Shown: positions 46,567 through 55,873 of the stretch, piece after piece
Layout of the letters: each line of letters begins with the position of its first letter
How positions within the stretch are numbered: position 1 is the stretch's first letter
DNA from: Hungatella hathewayi
GTDB taxonomy: Bacteria; Bacillota; Clostridia; Lachnospirales; Lachnospiraceae
DNA: 64,000 nt
Direction of reading: 5' to 3'
NCBI GenBank assembly: GCA_025149285.1
Contig: CP102274.1
Location: 392,501-456,500 of the forward strand
Program-made: the position numbers and the translations under genes
The notes under the pieces: generated by a model
The model's input: only the letters and a program-made list of their open reading frames with translations
Database searches by the model: none
What the model was told of the DNA's origin: nothing

Positions 46567-48092
46567 AATACCGGGCACTGATTGTAGACGATGAGCGCAT
46601 CATAGTAAATGGAATCATGAGACTGCCGATCTGGCTTACTCTGGATATAGAGCCTGTCCCGGCCATGACCGGCCTGCAGGCACTGGAATTAATGGAACAA
46701 TCCCGGTTTGATCTGATTATCACTGATATCCGTATGCCGGAAATGGACGGACTGGAATTCATCTCCCAAATGAGAAAAGTGTACCCGGATATCCCGACGG
46801 TAGTCTTATCGGGCTATGACTCTTTCGCCTATGCGAAGGAAGCGATCCATTATGGAGTTGTGGATTATCTGTTAAAGCCGATTTCACAGTTAGACTTAAG
46901 TGACACAATCACCAGAATTTTTCATGGGATAGAAGAAAAGAAGGAAGCGCGGCAGCAGGAAGAGATGCTTCGGGGAACGGTAAAACAGACGATCCGGGAC
47001 GCCGACGCCCAGCAGTTGGAATGTGGCTTGCTGGGAGGACGGGAAAACGACCGGATTGACCGTTTGCTGGGATCCCGCTATATTCTGGCGGAATGTATTC
47101 CCTGTGACATGGAGGAAGAAAATCTGGGAGGTCTTAATCTGCTGTTAGAAAATATAAAGCAGATTGTACTGGGACCCCGCAGGGATACCGGGGCAGTCGT
47201 TACACTGTTTATGGGTCACGTTGTATTCGCGGTAAATGAGGAAACCATGGATTTTAACAGGCTCCTGTCAGAGTTCAGGGACTGGAGTGAAAAAAACGAA
47301 TTTCCATTTTCGGTATCCTGGGTTTTGGCTGGCCCCGGAGATATTCTGTCTGACCGCTACAGCCTTCTGACCAGAATATCCTCATACCGCTTCTACTATG
47401 ATGAATTTTGTATTTTATCCGAGAAAGAGATGAAATCTGCGGAAGGGGAACCGTGCTTTGAGGCGCTGGAAGAGGCTGTAAAAAAGGGAAATGCAGAGTC
47501 CGCTTTAACAGAAATGGAGAAAGTAATCGATGATCTGCGTCTCTTAAACAAGTCTCCGGAAGAGACAAGAACCTACTGCGTCAGACTCTACCTTATCCTG
47601 GCGAAATATACCAACGAGCATGTTCGTGAAACCGGAATTGTTAAATTACTGATGACGAGTGCCTACACTGACTTTAACGGGCTTGCGGCCATGCTTCGCC
47701 AGCTTTTAACCCGGTGGGAGACTGGTAAATCAGAACAGAATCTGGCCAGCTTCAGCAGTATCGTGAGAAAAGCCATGCTGTATGTACATGACCATCTGGA
47801 TGACGAAGAACTCTCTATCGCTGCAGTAGCCGGAACCGTACTCTTTATTCATCCGGATTATTTTGGTAAACTTTTCAAAAAAGAAACAGGGATTGCATTC
47901 ACAAGATATGTGATGGATTTACGCATGGACCGTGCCAAAAAGTTAATTGCCAAGCGGCCGGACATCAAAGTCTATGAACTGTGCGAAGCCACTGGCTTTG
48001 GCGATAATCCACACTATTTCAGTCAGGTTTTTCGCTCTTGCTGCGGGTGTACGCCGAGTGAGTATAAGCGTGCGATGGGACATATGAAATAA
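46563..48092 (+). CDS. YesN-type response regulator (REC plus AraC HTH)
   Basis: 509 residues. The receiver has D9-D10, phospho-acceptor D55 (LIITDIRMPEMDG) and YLLKPIS. The C-terminal AraC domain has two HTH units (IHPDYFGKLFKKETGIAFTR; ATGFGDNPHYFSQVFRSCCG). TTG 46563 is preferred as start because it lies 9 nt after AGGAGG and overlaps the kinase stop as TTGA. The in-frame ATG at 46557 is only 3 nt from it. It is the last gene of carbohydrate locus 3 and ends before a bidirectional terminator. Confidence 0.92.
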   Translation: MKYRALIVDDERIIVNGIMRLPIWLTLDIEPVPAMTGLQALELMEQSRFDLIITDIRMPEMDGLEFISQMRKVYPDIPTVVLSGYDSFAYAKEAIHYGVVDYLLKPISQLDLSDTITRIFHGIEEKKEARQQEEMLRGTVKQTIRDADAQQLECGLLGGRENDRIDRLLGSRYILAECIPCDMEEENLGGLNLLLENIKQIVLGPRRDTGAVVTLFMGHVVFAVNEETMDFNRLLSEFRDWSEKNEFPFSVSWVLAGPGDILSDRYSLLTRISSYRFYYDEFCILSEKEMKSAEGEPCFEALEEAVKKGNAESALTEMEKVIDDLRLLNKSPEETRTYCVRLYLILAKYTNEHVRETGIVKLLMTSAYTDFNGLAAMLRQLLTRWETGKSEQNLASFSSIVRKAMLYVHDHLDDEELSIAAVAGTVLFIHPDYFGKLFKKETGIAFTRYVMDLRMDRAKKLIAKRPDIKVYELCEATGFGDNPHYFSQVFRSCCGCTPSEYKRAMGHMK

Positions 48093-48165
48093 TGGAGTGT
48101 TCCAATTGGATCTTTTGGTTTTTTAGATTCGGTTTTAAAAGGAAAATGCGGTTTTTAACAGGCGT

Positions 48166-48195
48166 GAAGGCCTCGCGTTGGCGAGGCCTTCCTTT
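48166..48195. terminator. Bidirectional terminator between convergent genes
   Basis: GAAGGCCTCGC and GCGAGGCCTTC form a perfect 11-bp stem with a GTTG loop, followed by CTTT on the plus strand. It separates the locus 3 regulator from the convergent GH105 gene. Confidence 0.82.
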
Positions 48196-48202
48196 AAGCG
48201 AT

Positions 48203-49327
48203 TTAATTCAAATTATCCAACGCCTGAATCAACGCCAGAATCGTAAGGGACTGCCCATAAGCCATCGGCGCGATCAATATATTTTTATAATGTTCCCTGT
48301 CAGCCCCCATTCCGGTTCCGCCTGACACATTCAGCACGGTCCCGTCCTTGTCAATCTGATTCATAACAGCCCGTACGCCCTTCCAGGCACAGTCCAGACA
48401 GGAATCATCGAGGATCCCAAGCTTGATTCCCTTTAAGATTCCTGCGGTGATGGCAGCGGAGCCGGACACCTCCTCGTAACTGGTCGGATCATCGAGAACG
48501 GTATGCCACAATCCTGAGCTGCTCTGCAGCTTCTTTAACGTATGAACCTGGCTCTTATAGGTGTTCACAATAAATTCCCGGACACCTGCATCCAGACTGC
48601 CCTTAAACATTTCCAAATACTCGAGGATTCCCACCGTAAACCAGCTGTTTCCGCGGCACCAGAAGACACCTCCGAAATTATCCCGCGTATTGAAGGTCCA
48701 GCCATGGTAGAAAAGACCGGTTTTTTTGTCGTATAAGTATTTGATATGTAAGAGAACCTGGTGGATGGATTCACTGATCCAGTCCTGGCGGTTGTATTTC
48801 TGGCCCATTCGGTTTAAGAAGAGAACGGTCATAAACAGGGTGTCGATCCACATTTCATTTTCATTTAAACGGACGCCCAGGCGGTCGCCGTTGGCGCTGG
48901 TGACGTGCTGGAAGCCGCCTTCCTCGGTGCGGGGAAGGTTTCGCATCAGCCAGTCGGCCCAGCTTAAGCAGAGAGATTCGAATTCCGGATCGGGGCAGAG
49001 CTCGGTTAACTGTACCAGAGTTAACAGCGGTGTGGTGGTGTTGATGTTGCGTGAGGGAAGTCCGTCGGCCATATTGCCCTTAAACCAGCTGCATAGGAAC
49101 TCGCGGTATTCGTCCTTTTTTTCAACCATCATAATCTTGTAGAGACCGTAGAGGCCGACGCCCTGCGGCCAGTCCCATTCGCTGATTCCGAAGTCGCGGC
49201 GGAAGAAGCCGATGCTTTCGCCGCCATCCTCCAGTTCTTTTTCATTTTCAGGGCCGCCGAGAGTCAAGAGTTTGTTAACGACCAGGTCCAGCTTTCGGGT
49301 GATTTCTTCTTTTTTCAGTTCCTGCAT
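48203..49327 (-). CDS. GH105 unsaturated rhamnogalacturonyl/glucuronyl hydrolase (YesR/YteR-like)
   Basis: A 374-residue (alpha/alpha)6-barrel enzyme without a signal peptide, so cytoplasmic. It should hydrate and split the unsaturated uronic acid left at the non-reducing end of lyase products. Recognisable parts are WDWPQGVGLYGL (about residue 52), RLNENEMWIDTLFM with the catalytic aspartate, FWCRGNSWFTVGILEYL, and SGLWHTVLDDPTSYEEVSGS. AAGGAG precedes the start. It is transcribed divergently from the AraC regulator at 49433, across a 105-nt region with a shared AT-rich TTATTATATAAT core. The TRAP carrier downstream may import its substrate or a related uronate. Confidence 0.92.
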   Translation of the reverse strand: MQELKKEEITRKLDLVVNKLLTLGGPENEKELEDGGESIGFFRRDFGISEWDWPQGVGLYGLYKIMMVEKKDEYREFLCSWFKGNMADGLPSRNINTTTPLLTLVQLTELCPDPEFESLCLSWADWLMRNLPRTEEGGFQHVTSANGDRLGVRLNENEMWIDTLFMTVLFLNRMGQKYNRQDWISESIHQVLLHIKYLYDKKTGLFYHGWTFNTRDNFGGVFWCRGNSWFTVGILEYLEMFKGSLDAGVREFIVNTYKSQVHTLKKLQSSSGLWHTVLDDPTSYEEVSGSAAITAGILKGIKLGILDDSCLDCAWKGVRAVMNQIDKDGTVLNVSGGTGMGADREHYKNILIAPMAYGQSLTILALIQALDNLN

Positions 49328-49432
49328 GAGTAGGAGACTCCTTTCTTATAGAAAAATAATGGGTTTTATTATATAATGTTTCCAGATGATACAGGCGAAG
49401 CGTGAACAGCAGTCAGACAGGAGGTGCAAGGT

Positions 49433-50323
49433 ATGGAAGCCGTTATCTATTACGCCAGGACTGATGGTATCGAACTGGAACGCATGATACGCAAGGGCCG
49501 TTTCAATATGCACGTAAAGCATTTTCATAACCAGTATGAGATCTTCTATCTGCTGGAAGGGGAACGGCGTTTTTTCTTTGACAACCGTTCTTATCTGGTG
49601 AAGAGCGGGTCTCTGATTCTGGTGGATGAAAACTCGATTCATATGACCATGGCTGGCAGTGAACAGGAGTTTGGCCATGACCGCATTATCCTTTATATAG
49701 AGCGGGACAAGATGAAGGAATTCGACCAGCTGTTTCCGAACCTGAATCTTGTCAGATTTTTTCACCAGCACTATGGGGTATTTCCGTTAAATGAAAAGCA
49801 GCAGAAGGATTTTATCGATCTCTATATCCGGCTTCAGGATGAATTTGACAGCAGGAAGCGGAATTACCGGGCAATGATTGAAACGGATATTATCCAGTAT
49901 TTCATACGTTTTATGCGTGAAAATCATACGCCGGCCATGGAAGATACCGATGTAAATGCTCCCGCCAAATACCGGAATATCTACGCGGTGGCGGATTATA
50001 TCTCGGTACATTTTGATGAAGCGATTACGCTGGATCAGCTGGCTGACCGGTTTTTTATCAGTAAATATTATTTAAGCCGCACCTTTAAGGAGATTACAGG
50101 TTACGGCATCAGTGAGTATATGAATATTCACCGCATCAGGGCGGCAAAGCGGCTGCTGGAGGAGACCGATATGAGCGTACTGCAGATTGCTCATAAGCTT
50201 GGATATGAGAGCATCACGTATTTTGAGAAGGTATTCAAAACATATATGACCATGTCTCCCTTAAAGTATCGAAAAACATTGAATACGGTAACATATACCA
50301 ACGGACCGGCGGAAGAAACGTAA
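49433..50323 (+). CDS. AraC-family regulator with N-terminal cupin domain
   Basis: 296 residues. The N-terminal cupin-like sugar-sensing domain (NMHVKHFHNQYEIFYLLEGE, SGSLILVDENSIHMTM) is followed by a C-terminal AraC domain with two HTH units (LADRFFISKYYLSRTFKEIT; LGYESITYFEKVFKTYMTMS). ATG 49433 is chosen, 8 nt after AGGAGG. The frame extends back to a GTG at 49424 that overlaps that site. It is divergent from GH105 and convergent with the TRAP operon. Probable role: induction of GH105, and perhaps TRAP, by a uronic acid sugar. Confidence 0.92.
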   Translation: MEAVIYYARTDGIELERMIRKGRFNMHVKHFHNQYEIFYLLEGERRFFFDNRSYLVKSGSLILVDENSIHMTMAGSEQEFGHDRIILYIERDKMKEFDQLFPNLNLVRFFHQHYGVFPLNEKQQKDFIDLYIRLQDEFDSRKRNYRAMIETDIIQYFIRFMRENHTPAMEDTDVNAPAKYRNIYAVADYISVHFDEAITLDQLADRFFISKYYLSRTFKEITGYGISEYMNIHRIRAAKRLLEETDMSVLQIAHKLGYESITYFEKVFKTYMTMSPLKYRKTLNTVTYTNGPAEET

Positions 50324-50335
50324 ATGCCGGTCCGT
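50301..50335. terminator. Convergent-gene hairpin with the araC stop codon in its loop
   Basis: ACGGACCGGC (50301-50310) pairs perfectly with GCCGGTCCGT (50326-50335). The TAA stop of the regulator (50321-50323) lies in the loop. T-tracts on both sides are poor, so termination is probable but not certain. Confidence 0.6.
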
Positions 50336-50373
50336 TGAGCTGTTTATGCAGGCGATGAACCGATACGGACGGA

Positions 50374-51681
50374 TTAATCCAGCAGGCCAAGTATGCTGGG
50401 CAGCCAAAGGCTGAATGCCGGCACATAGGTGATAAACAGCAGTGCTGCAAAGATTGCTGCGAAGAACGGCAGCAGTCGTTTTAACACGTCTTCCACCTCC
50501 AGCTTTGCCACACTGCACCCGATGAACAGCACGTTGCCTACCGGCGGTGTGATGGTTCCTACGGATAAGTTCATAACGATCATGACGCCAAACTGAACCG
50601 GAGTCATGCCCAGAGCCGTTACGATCGGAAGGAAGATCGGGGTAAAAATGAGCAGGGCCGGAGCCATGTCCATGAAGGTTCCTACGATCAGCAGGAAAAT
50701 ATTTAATATCAGAAGGATGACATACTTATTGTTGGAGATGCCGAGCACCATGTGGCTGATGGCCTCCGGAAGTCCGGTGAAGGACATGACAAAGGAGAGC
50801 ACGGAGGAAGCTCCGATAATCAGCATGACGATCGTGGTCATGAGGCCTGTCTCCATGAGGATTCCCGGAATGTCCTTCAGTTTGATGGATTTATACAGTA
50901 CTACCGATAAGAAAAACGCGTAAGCAACTGCTACGCCGGATGCCTCGGTAGGAGTGAAGTAACCGGACAGAATGCCGCCGATGATGATGACAATTAAGAA
51001 CAGGCTTGGGATCGCGTCCCAGACCGTCTTTAATACGACTTTGCCGGTGAGCTTTTCTGTCTGATACACGTAATGATGTTTTTTGCCGTAGAGGAAGGCA
51101 ACAAGCATACAGAGGCCGGCCCATAAGAGTCCGGGAATCCATCCTGCCATGAAGAGGACTGCCACGCTGGTACCGCCGCTGGCCGCCGAATAGACAATGA
51201 ACGCGGTGGTGGGCGGAATCAGCTGTCCCACCGGTGCGGTGGCGACGTTAACCGCTGCTGCAAATCCAGGGTCATAGCCTTCTTCTTTTTCCAGAGGATT
51301 TAACACGCCGCCCATAGCCGTAGCAGCAGCCACACCGGAGCCGGAGATGGAACCGAACATGGCGTTGCCTGCGATGTTGGTAAGCGCCAGAGATCCCGGA
51401 ACCTTGCCCAAGACCAGCATGGCCAGGTTGATAAGCCTTCTGGCGATGCCGCCGCTGCTCATCAGGAGACCTGCCAGAATGAAGAACGGAACGGCCAGCA
51501 GTGTAAAGCTGTCCATGCCGCCTGCGATTTTCTGGGCGGATACGAACATTCCGAAGGTGGGGGTCAGGAATGCAATAATGGTGATCAGCGCGGATGCGAT
51601 GATACTATAGGATACGGGTACGGAATATGCCAGCATCAGAAAGAATACGATGACCAGCATTAAAGCTGCAGAAAGTTCCAT
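50374..51681 (-). CDS. dctM: TRAP transporter large permease subunit (DctM)
   Basis: 435 residues with about 12 membrane helices; the ion-coupled transport channel of a tripartite ATP-independent periplasmic-type carrier. Typical pieces are VPFFILAGLLMSSGGIARR, ISGSGVAAATAMGGVLNPLE, GQLIPPTTAFIVYS and TITPPVGNVLFIGCSVA. Its start directly abuts the end of the small permease gene, and both follow the binding protein gene. Several related families import uronic acids; the GH105 neighbour makes that the favoured guess here. Confidence 0.96.
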   Translation of the reverse strand: MELSAALMLVIVFFLMLAYSVPVSYSIIASALITIIAFLTPTFGMFVSAQKIAGGMDSFTLLAVPFFILAGLLMSSGGIARRLINLAMLVLGKVPGSLALTNIAGNAMFGSISGSGVAAATAMGGVLNPLEKEEGYDPGFAAAVNVATAPVGQLIPPTTAFIVYSAASGGTSVAVLFMAGWIPGLLWAGLCMLVAFLYGKKHHYVYQTEKLTGKVVLKTVWDAIPSLFLIVIIIGGILSGYFTPTEASGVAVAYAFFLSVVLYKSIKLKDIPGILMETGLMTTIVMLIIGASSVLSFVMSFTGLPEAISHMVLGISNNKYVILLILNIFLLIVGTFMDMAPALLIFTPIFLPIVTALGMTPVQFGVMIVMNLSVGTITPPVGNVLFIGCSVAKLEVEDVLKRLLPFFAAIFAALLFITYVPAFSLWLPSILGLLD

Positions 51682-52149
51682 TTATGCTGCCTCCTTTAAT
51701 TGTCTGGCAAACCGGATTAAACGGTCTGCGCTGTAGATTAAGGTGAGTACGCCGCAGATGGGAAGCCCCACGTAGTAGAGCGGCATAGGGAGCTGAAGTG
51801 CCGGTGAAATCTGCCCTGCTGAGTTCATGGTTACCATGATGCCGCCGGCGATGAATACAGTCACACAGAGAATCATAACGATGATTTCGATTACCATTTT
51901 CGTGAAGAGAGATCCTTTCAGGGAAAATGTTTTTGTGATGATATTGATGGATATGTGGCGTTCCTGACCGTAAGCATACGGAACTCCCAGCATGGTCATC
52001 CAGATCAGGGCATACCGCAGGAATTCTTCTGTGTATTTACTGGGGTTATTTAAAAGAAAACGGGTGATGACCTGCCAGCAGCATCCCAGGACCATGAGAC
52101 CCACCAGGAAGGCGATCAGATAACCTAATATTTTATTTAACGTTTTCAT
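51682..52149 (-). CDS. dctQ: TRAP transporter small permease subunit (DctQ)
   Basis: A 155-residue protein with four helices (ILGYLIAFLVGLMVLGCCWQ first). The family motif region reads NPSKYTEEFLRYALIWMTML, followed by GVPYAYGQERHISI. It is translated between DctP (2-nt gap) and DctM (no gap), the standard order of a three-component TRAP operon. Confidence 0.94.
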   Translation of the reverse strand: MKTLNKILGYLIAFLVGLMVLGCCWQVITRFLLNNPSKYTEEFLRYALIWMTMLGVPYAYGQERHISINIITKTFSLKGSLFTKMVIEIIVMILCVTVFIAGGIMVTMNSAGQISPALQLPMPLYYVGLPICGVLTLIYSADRLIRFARQLKEAA

Positions 52150-52151
52150 GA

Positions 52152-53180
52152 TTACTCCTCCCCTGCATACTGCTCAATATCGTCGTAAAGTTCCTGATAG
52201 AAAGCGCCTTTAGCCTTATATTCCTCATGAAGGGGCTGTACGGCTTCGATAAAGGCGGTCTTGTCAATATCATAATAGATGGTCATCCCCATCCCTTTTG
52301 CCTCTTCGATGGCTTCTTCCATCATCTGACGGTATTTGTTCTTGAAGTTTTCGTTGCTTCTGTTTAAGCATTCCACCAGATAATTCTGCTGCTCTTCAGT
52401 CAGCCTGTTCCAGGTTTTTGTGCTGATAATATAGACATCAGGCGTGTACTGGTGTTCCGTGTAGGTATAAGACTTTGCCACCTCACCGTGTTTGTCTACG
52501 GTGAGAGCCAGCTCGGTATTCTCCGCGCCATCCACCACACCCTGCTGAAGCGCTGTATAAGTCTCGCTGGCAGCCATGGGAGTGGGGGAGGCACCCATCA
52601 GCTCCAGCATTCGCATGGATGTGCTGCTGGTCATGGAGCGGATCTTTTTCCCCTTTAAAACGGCGGGGCTGTCGGCCTTAATATCTTCTTTTAAATAAAT
52701 GTTTCTGGAGCCATTGGCATAGTATCCAATGACCAAAAATCCTTCGTCCTCATTCATACGGAAAAGCTCCCGTACCTTTTCACTCTTCTCCATGGCGTTG
52801 TAATAATGCCCCTCGCTTGTGAAGAGGTAGGGAAGGGAAAAGATGGAGTAACAGTCGTTAAACTGTCCCAGCATGCTGGAGCTGACCTTGGCCATGTCCA
52901 AAACTCCTGCCTTGACCATCTCGACGGCAGACTGTTCGGTTCCCAGTACGCCGCTGGGGTAGATGTCAATTTCCATATTCATGGAAGGATCCTCCGCTGC
53001 AAATTCCGCCACTTTGGCGATACAGTCCGCGATCTCTGAATCCTTGGACTGGTTATGAGCCATCTTGATTCGGATCTTATCGCTGTAATGGTTACCGGCT
53101 ACGGAAACAAAGATACTTCCGGCTGTTACCACTGCCGCAGCGGTAAGGACAATTCCGAGCGTTTTTTTAATGCTTTTCAT
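52152..53180 (-). CDS. dctP: TRAP transporter solute-binding protein (DctP)
   Basis: A 342-residue exported binding protein. The N-terminal helix (LGIVLTAAAVVTAGSIFVSV) has no lipobox cysteine, so it is either a cleaved signal or a membrane anchor. The DctP fold is clear from KIRIKMAHNQSKDSEIADCI, IDIYPSGVLGTEQSAVEMV, and KKIRSMTSSTSMRMLELMGA, the region that holds the ligand-binding arginine. GVVDGAENTELAL is the usual late block. AAGGAG lies upstream of its ATG. It is the first gene of the TRAP operon and faces away from topB. Confidence 0.94.
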   Translation of the reverse strand: MKSIKKTLGIVLTAAAVVTAGSIFVSVAGNHYSDKIRIKMAHNQSKDSEIADCIAKVAEFAAEDPSMNMEIDIYPSGVLGTEQSAVEMVKAGVLDMAKVSSSMLGQFNDCYSIFSLPYLFTSEGHYYNAMEKSEKVRELFRMNEDEGFLVIGYYANGSRNIYLKEDIKADSPAVLKGKKIRSMTSSTSMRMLELMGASPTPMAASETYTALQQGVVDGAENTELALTVDKHGEVAKSYTYTEHQYTPDVYIISTKTWNRLTEEQQNYLVECLNRSNENFKNKYRQMMEEAIEEAKGMGMTIYYDIDKTAFIEAVQPLHEEYKAKGAFYQELYDDIEQYAGEE

Positions 53181-53287
53181 AACAGACTTCTCCTTCGTAT
53201 TTTAATATGCCGCACAGGCGCAGTGCTCGTGTACAGGTCTTGAAACCTTGAGTTTACGCACTTTTTATCACGATCACATTGTAGCAT

Positions 53288-53310
53288 GGATAAAAGATTT
53301 TATGTTATCC
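53288..53310. promoter_or_regulatory. Interrupted palindrome upstream of the TRAP operon
   Basis: GGATAA and TTATCC with an 11-bp centre form an imperfect palindrome about 108-130 nt before dctP. It lies next to a TACAAT that could be the -10 box of the TRAP promoter on the minus strand. Possible operator; no family is assigned. Confidence 0.3.
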
Positions 53311-53387
53311 GATATTGCGCTATAAAAAGAAAAATCAAACTATATTGTGGTCAGATGAAGGCTGAAATGTTACTTTTCATCCTTACA

Positions 53388-53416
53388 TTGCAATTTTTGC
53401 CGTATTTCCTTATAAT
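53388..53416 (+). promoter_or_regulatory. Predicted sigma-A promoter of topB
   Basis: TTGCAA (53388-53393), exactly 17 bp, and TATAAT (53411-53416), 46 nt before the topB ATG. A close match to consensus in both boxes. Confidence 0.7.
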
Positions 53417-53462
53417 AGGAGGACAGAGGTTCACCGGAATCAGTCAGGAGGAATAAATAAGA

Positions 53463-55685
53463 ATGAAATCTTTAGTAATAGCAGAAAAACCGTCGGTGGC
53501 CCGCGATATTGCCCGGGTCCTTCGCTGCGGAAAAAATTTAAACGGCGCGTTGGAGGGCGATCAATATATTGTGACCTGGGGGCTGGGACATCTTGTGACA
53601 CTGGCGGATCCGGAGGATTACGATCCGAAATATAAGACGTGGAGGATGGAAGACCTTCCCATGATGCCGGATCAGTTTAAGCTGGAAGTGATTAAACAGA
53701 CCGGAAAGCAGTTCAGTGCGGTAAAAGCACAGCTTCAAAGAAAAGATACAGGCGAAATCATTATTGCCACAGATGCAGGCCGGGAAGGAGAACTGGTGGC
53801 CCGGTTGATTTTGGAGAAGGCTGGCTGCAGGAAACCGATCAAGCGTCTCTGGATTTCCTCTGTCACTGACAAGGCGATAAAGGATGGATTTGCGAAGCTG
53901 AAAAACGGGCATGAATACGACAATCTCTATGACGCCGCCATGTGCCGGGCCGAGGCGGACTGGCTGGTGGGAATCAACGCCACCAGAGCGCTGACATGCA
54001 AGTACAATGCCCAGCTGTCCTGCGGCCGTGTCCAGACTCCGACTCTGGCAATCATAGCCAGCCGTGAGGAGGAGATCAGGAATTTTGTGCCGAAGCCCTA
54101 TTACGGAATCGCGGCTAAGAGCCAGACACCGCCGCTCACCCTGACGTGGCGCGACGAAAAATCAAAGAGCTTCCGTTCCTTTGATAAAGAACGGGTGGAA
54201 GGGATTATGAAGAAGATCGAGGCCGGCAGTGGCCAGGGGCTTGTCACCGAGGTGAAGCGCATTCCCAAGAAGACGTACGCGCCGCAGCTCTATGATCTGA
54301 CAGAACTACAGCGGGAAGCAAACCGCAAGTTTAATTACTCGGCGAAGGAAACGCTGAATATCATGCAGAGGCTTTATGAGAACCATAAGGTTCTGACGTA
54401 TCCGAGAACCGATTCCAGGTATTTAAGCTCGGATATTGTGCCGTCAATCAAGGAACGTCTGGAGGCCTGCGGCGTGGGTCCGTACCGGAAGCTGGCGGGA
54501 CGTCTGATGAATCAGAAGATTGCGGCAAAGCCGTCTTTTGTGGATGATAAGAAGGTCTCAGACCATCATGCCATCATACCGACGGAGCAGTTTGTGCAGC
54601 TGGATCACATGACAGTGGAGGAACGCAAAATCTATGACCTTGTAGTCCGGAGATTCATTGCCGTACTCTATCCGCCTTTCGAGTATGAGCAGACGGAACT
54701 CACGGTAGAACTGGCAGGTGAAAATTTTGCTGCGAAAGGCAAGATCGTTAAGAACGCCGGATGGCGGGAGGTCTATGACGGACAGGACGATGACGAGGAT
54801 GACGAGGAGGCGGCTGAGCGGCTGGATATACGTGCTCAGAAGCTCCCGGATTTAAAACGGGGTGACAGGATTCCAAAGCTTTCCGTCACGATGACGGAGG
54901 GAAAGACGAAGCCGCCGGCTCCGTTTAATGAGGCGACGCTGCTTTCCGCCATGGAAAATCCCACTGCCTATATGGAATCAAAGGATAAAGCCATGGCGAA
55001 GACGCTGGGGGAGACCGGCGGCCTGGGAACCGTCGCCACCAGAGCGGATATTATCGAGAAATTATTCTCCAGCTTTTTACTGGAAAAACGGGGGAAAGAC
55101 ATCTTCCTGACTTCCAAGGCGAAACAGCTTCTCACCCTGGTGCCGGAGGATTTGAGAAAACCGGAGCTGACTGCCGACTGGGAGATGCGGCTGTCGAAAA
55201 TTGCGGATGGAAAGCTGAAACGTGCCGCTTTCATGAAGGATATCCGTGCCTATTCCAATGAATTGATCTCCCAGATTAAAAGCGGAGATGGCCAGTTCCG
55301 CCACGACAATTTAACGAACACCAAATGCCCCGTCTGTGGTAAGCGGATGCTTCTCGTTAAGGGCAAGAACAGCGAGATGCTGGTGTGTCAGGACAGGGAG
55401 TGCGGGCACAGGGAAACCATAGCCAGGACCAGCAATGCGCGCTGCCCCGTCTGCCATAAGAAGATGGAACTGAGGGGAAAAGGGGACAGCCAGATATTTG
55501 TATGCAAATGCGGTTATAAGGAAAAACTGTCGTCTTTCAAGGAGCGCCGGGCCAAAGAGGGCGCAGGCGTGTCGAAAAAGGACGTGACGAGATATTTGAA
55601 CCAGCAGAAGAAAGAGGCGGAAGCGCCGATTAACTCGGCATTTGCGGATGCGTTTGCCAAATTGAATCTGGATAAGAAAAAGTGA
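53463..55685 (+). CDS. topB: DNA topoisomerase III
   Basis: A 740-residue type IA topoisomerase that passes single strands to relax and decatenate DNA. The TOPRIM domain opens with SLVIAEKPSVARDIARVL and includes IIATDAGREGELVAR. The catalytic tyrosine is Y313 in VLTYPRTDSRYL. Two C-terminal zinc-finger-like units (CPVCGKRMLLVKGKN...CQDREC; CPVCHKKMELRGKGD...CKCG) and a basic tail follow. An acidic insert (DDDEDDEEAAERL) lies near residues 443-455. AGGAGG precedes the ATG by 11 nt. It appears to be transcribed alone from a near-consensus promoter. Confidence 0.96.
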   Translation: MKSLVIAEKPSVARDIARVLRCGKNLNGALEGDQYIVTWGLGHLVTLADPEDYDPKYKTWRMEDLPMMPDQFKLEVIKQTGKQFSAVKAQLQRKDTGEIIIATDAGREGELVARLILEKAGCRKPIKRLWISSVTDKAIKDGFAKLKNGHEYDNLYDAAMCRAEADWLVGINATRALTCKYNAQLSCGRVQTPTLAIIASREEEIRNFVPKPYYGIAAKSQTPPLTLTWRDEKSKSFRSFDKERVEGIMKKIEAGSGQGLVTEVKRIPKKTYAPQLYDLTELQREANRKFNYSAKETLNIMQRLYENHKVLTYPRTDSRYLSSDIVPSIKERLEACGVGPYRKLAGRLMNQKIAAKPSFVDDKKVSDHHAIIPTEQFVQLDHMTVEERKIYDLVVRRFIAVLYPPFEYEQTELTVELAGENFAAKGKIVKNAGWREVYDGQDDDEDDEEAAERLDIRAQKLPDLKRGDRIPKLSVTMTEGKTKPPAPFNEATLLSAMENPTAYMESKDKAMAKTLGETGGLGTVATRADIIEKLFSSFLLEKRGKDIFLTSKAKQLLTLVPEDLRKPELTADWEMRLSKIADGKLKRAAFMKDIRAYSNELISQIKSGDGQFRHDNLTNTKCPVCGKRMLLVKGKNSEMLVCQDRECGHRETIARTSNARCPVCHKKMELRGKGDSQIFVCKCGYKEKLSSFKERRAKEGAGVSKKDVTRYLNQQKKEAEAPINSAFADAFAKLNLDKKK

Positions 55686-55745
55686 CACAGCCTTAAACCA
55701 AAGAAAACTTGCAGGAAAACAGGAGAAAGGTGGGGATATAAGGTC

Positions 55746-55774
55746 TTTTATGAACTGGAAGTCTGTGATATAAT
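55746..55774 (+). promoter_or_regulatory. Predicted extended -10 promoter of trpB
   Basis: TGATATAAT (55766-55774) is an extended -10 element with a perfect TATAAT. The -35 position (55746-55751, TTTTAT) is poor. The leader would be about 93 nt; no leader-peptide tryptophan run or T-box is seen in it. Confidence 0.5.
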
Positions 55775-55873
55775 TGATTGCAGTTATACGGTTGTGCCTT
55801 TCAAAGATATTCTGAGTTTCAGAATGTTAAAAAGAACATGGTAAAAATGCGGAATGATATGGAGGAGAAGGAT

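Noticed and set aside
48726-49142. 138-codon plus-strand open frame over the hydrolase gene
   Set aside because: Antisense to the strongly supported GH105 gene, with no domain or start signal.
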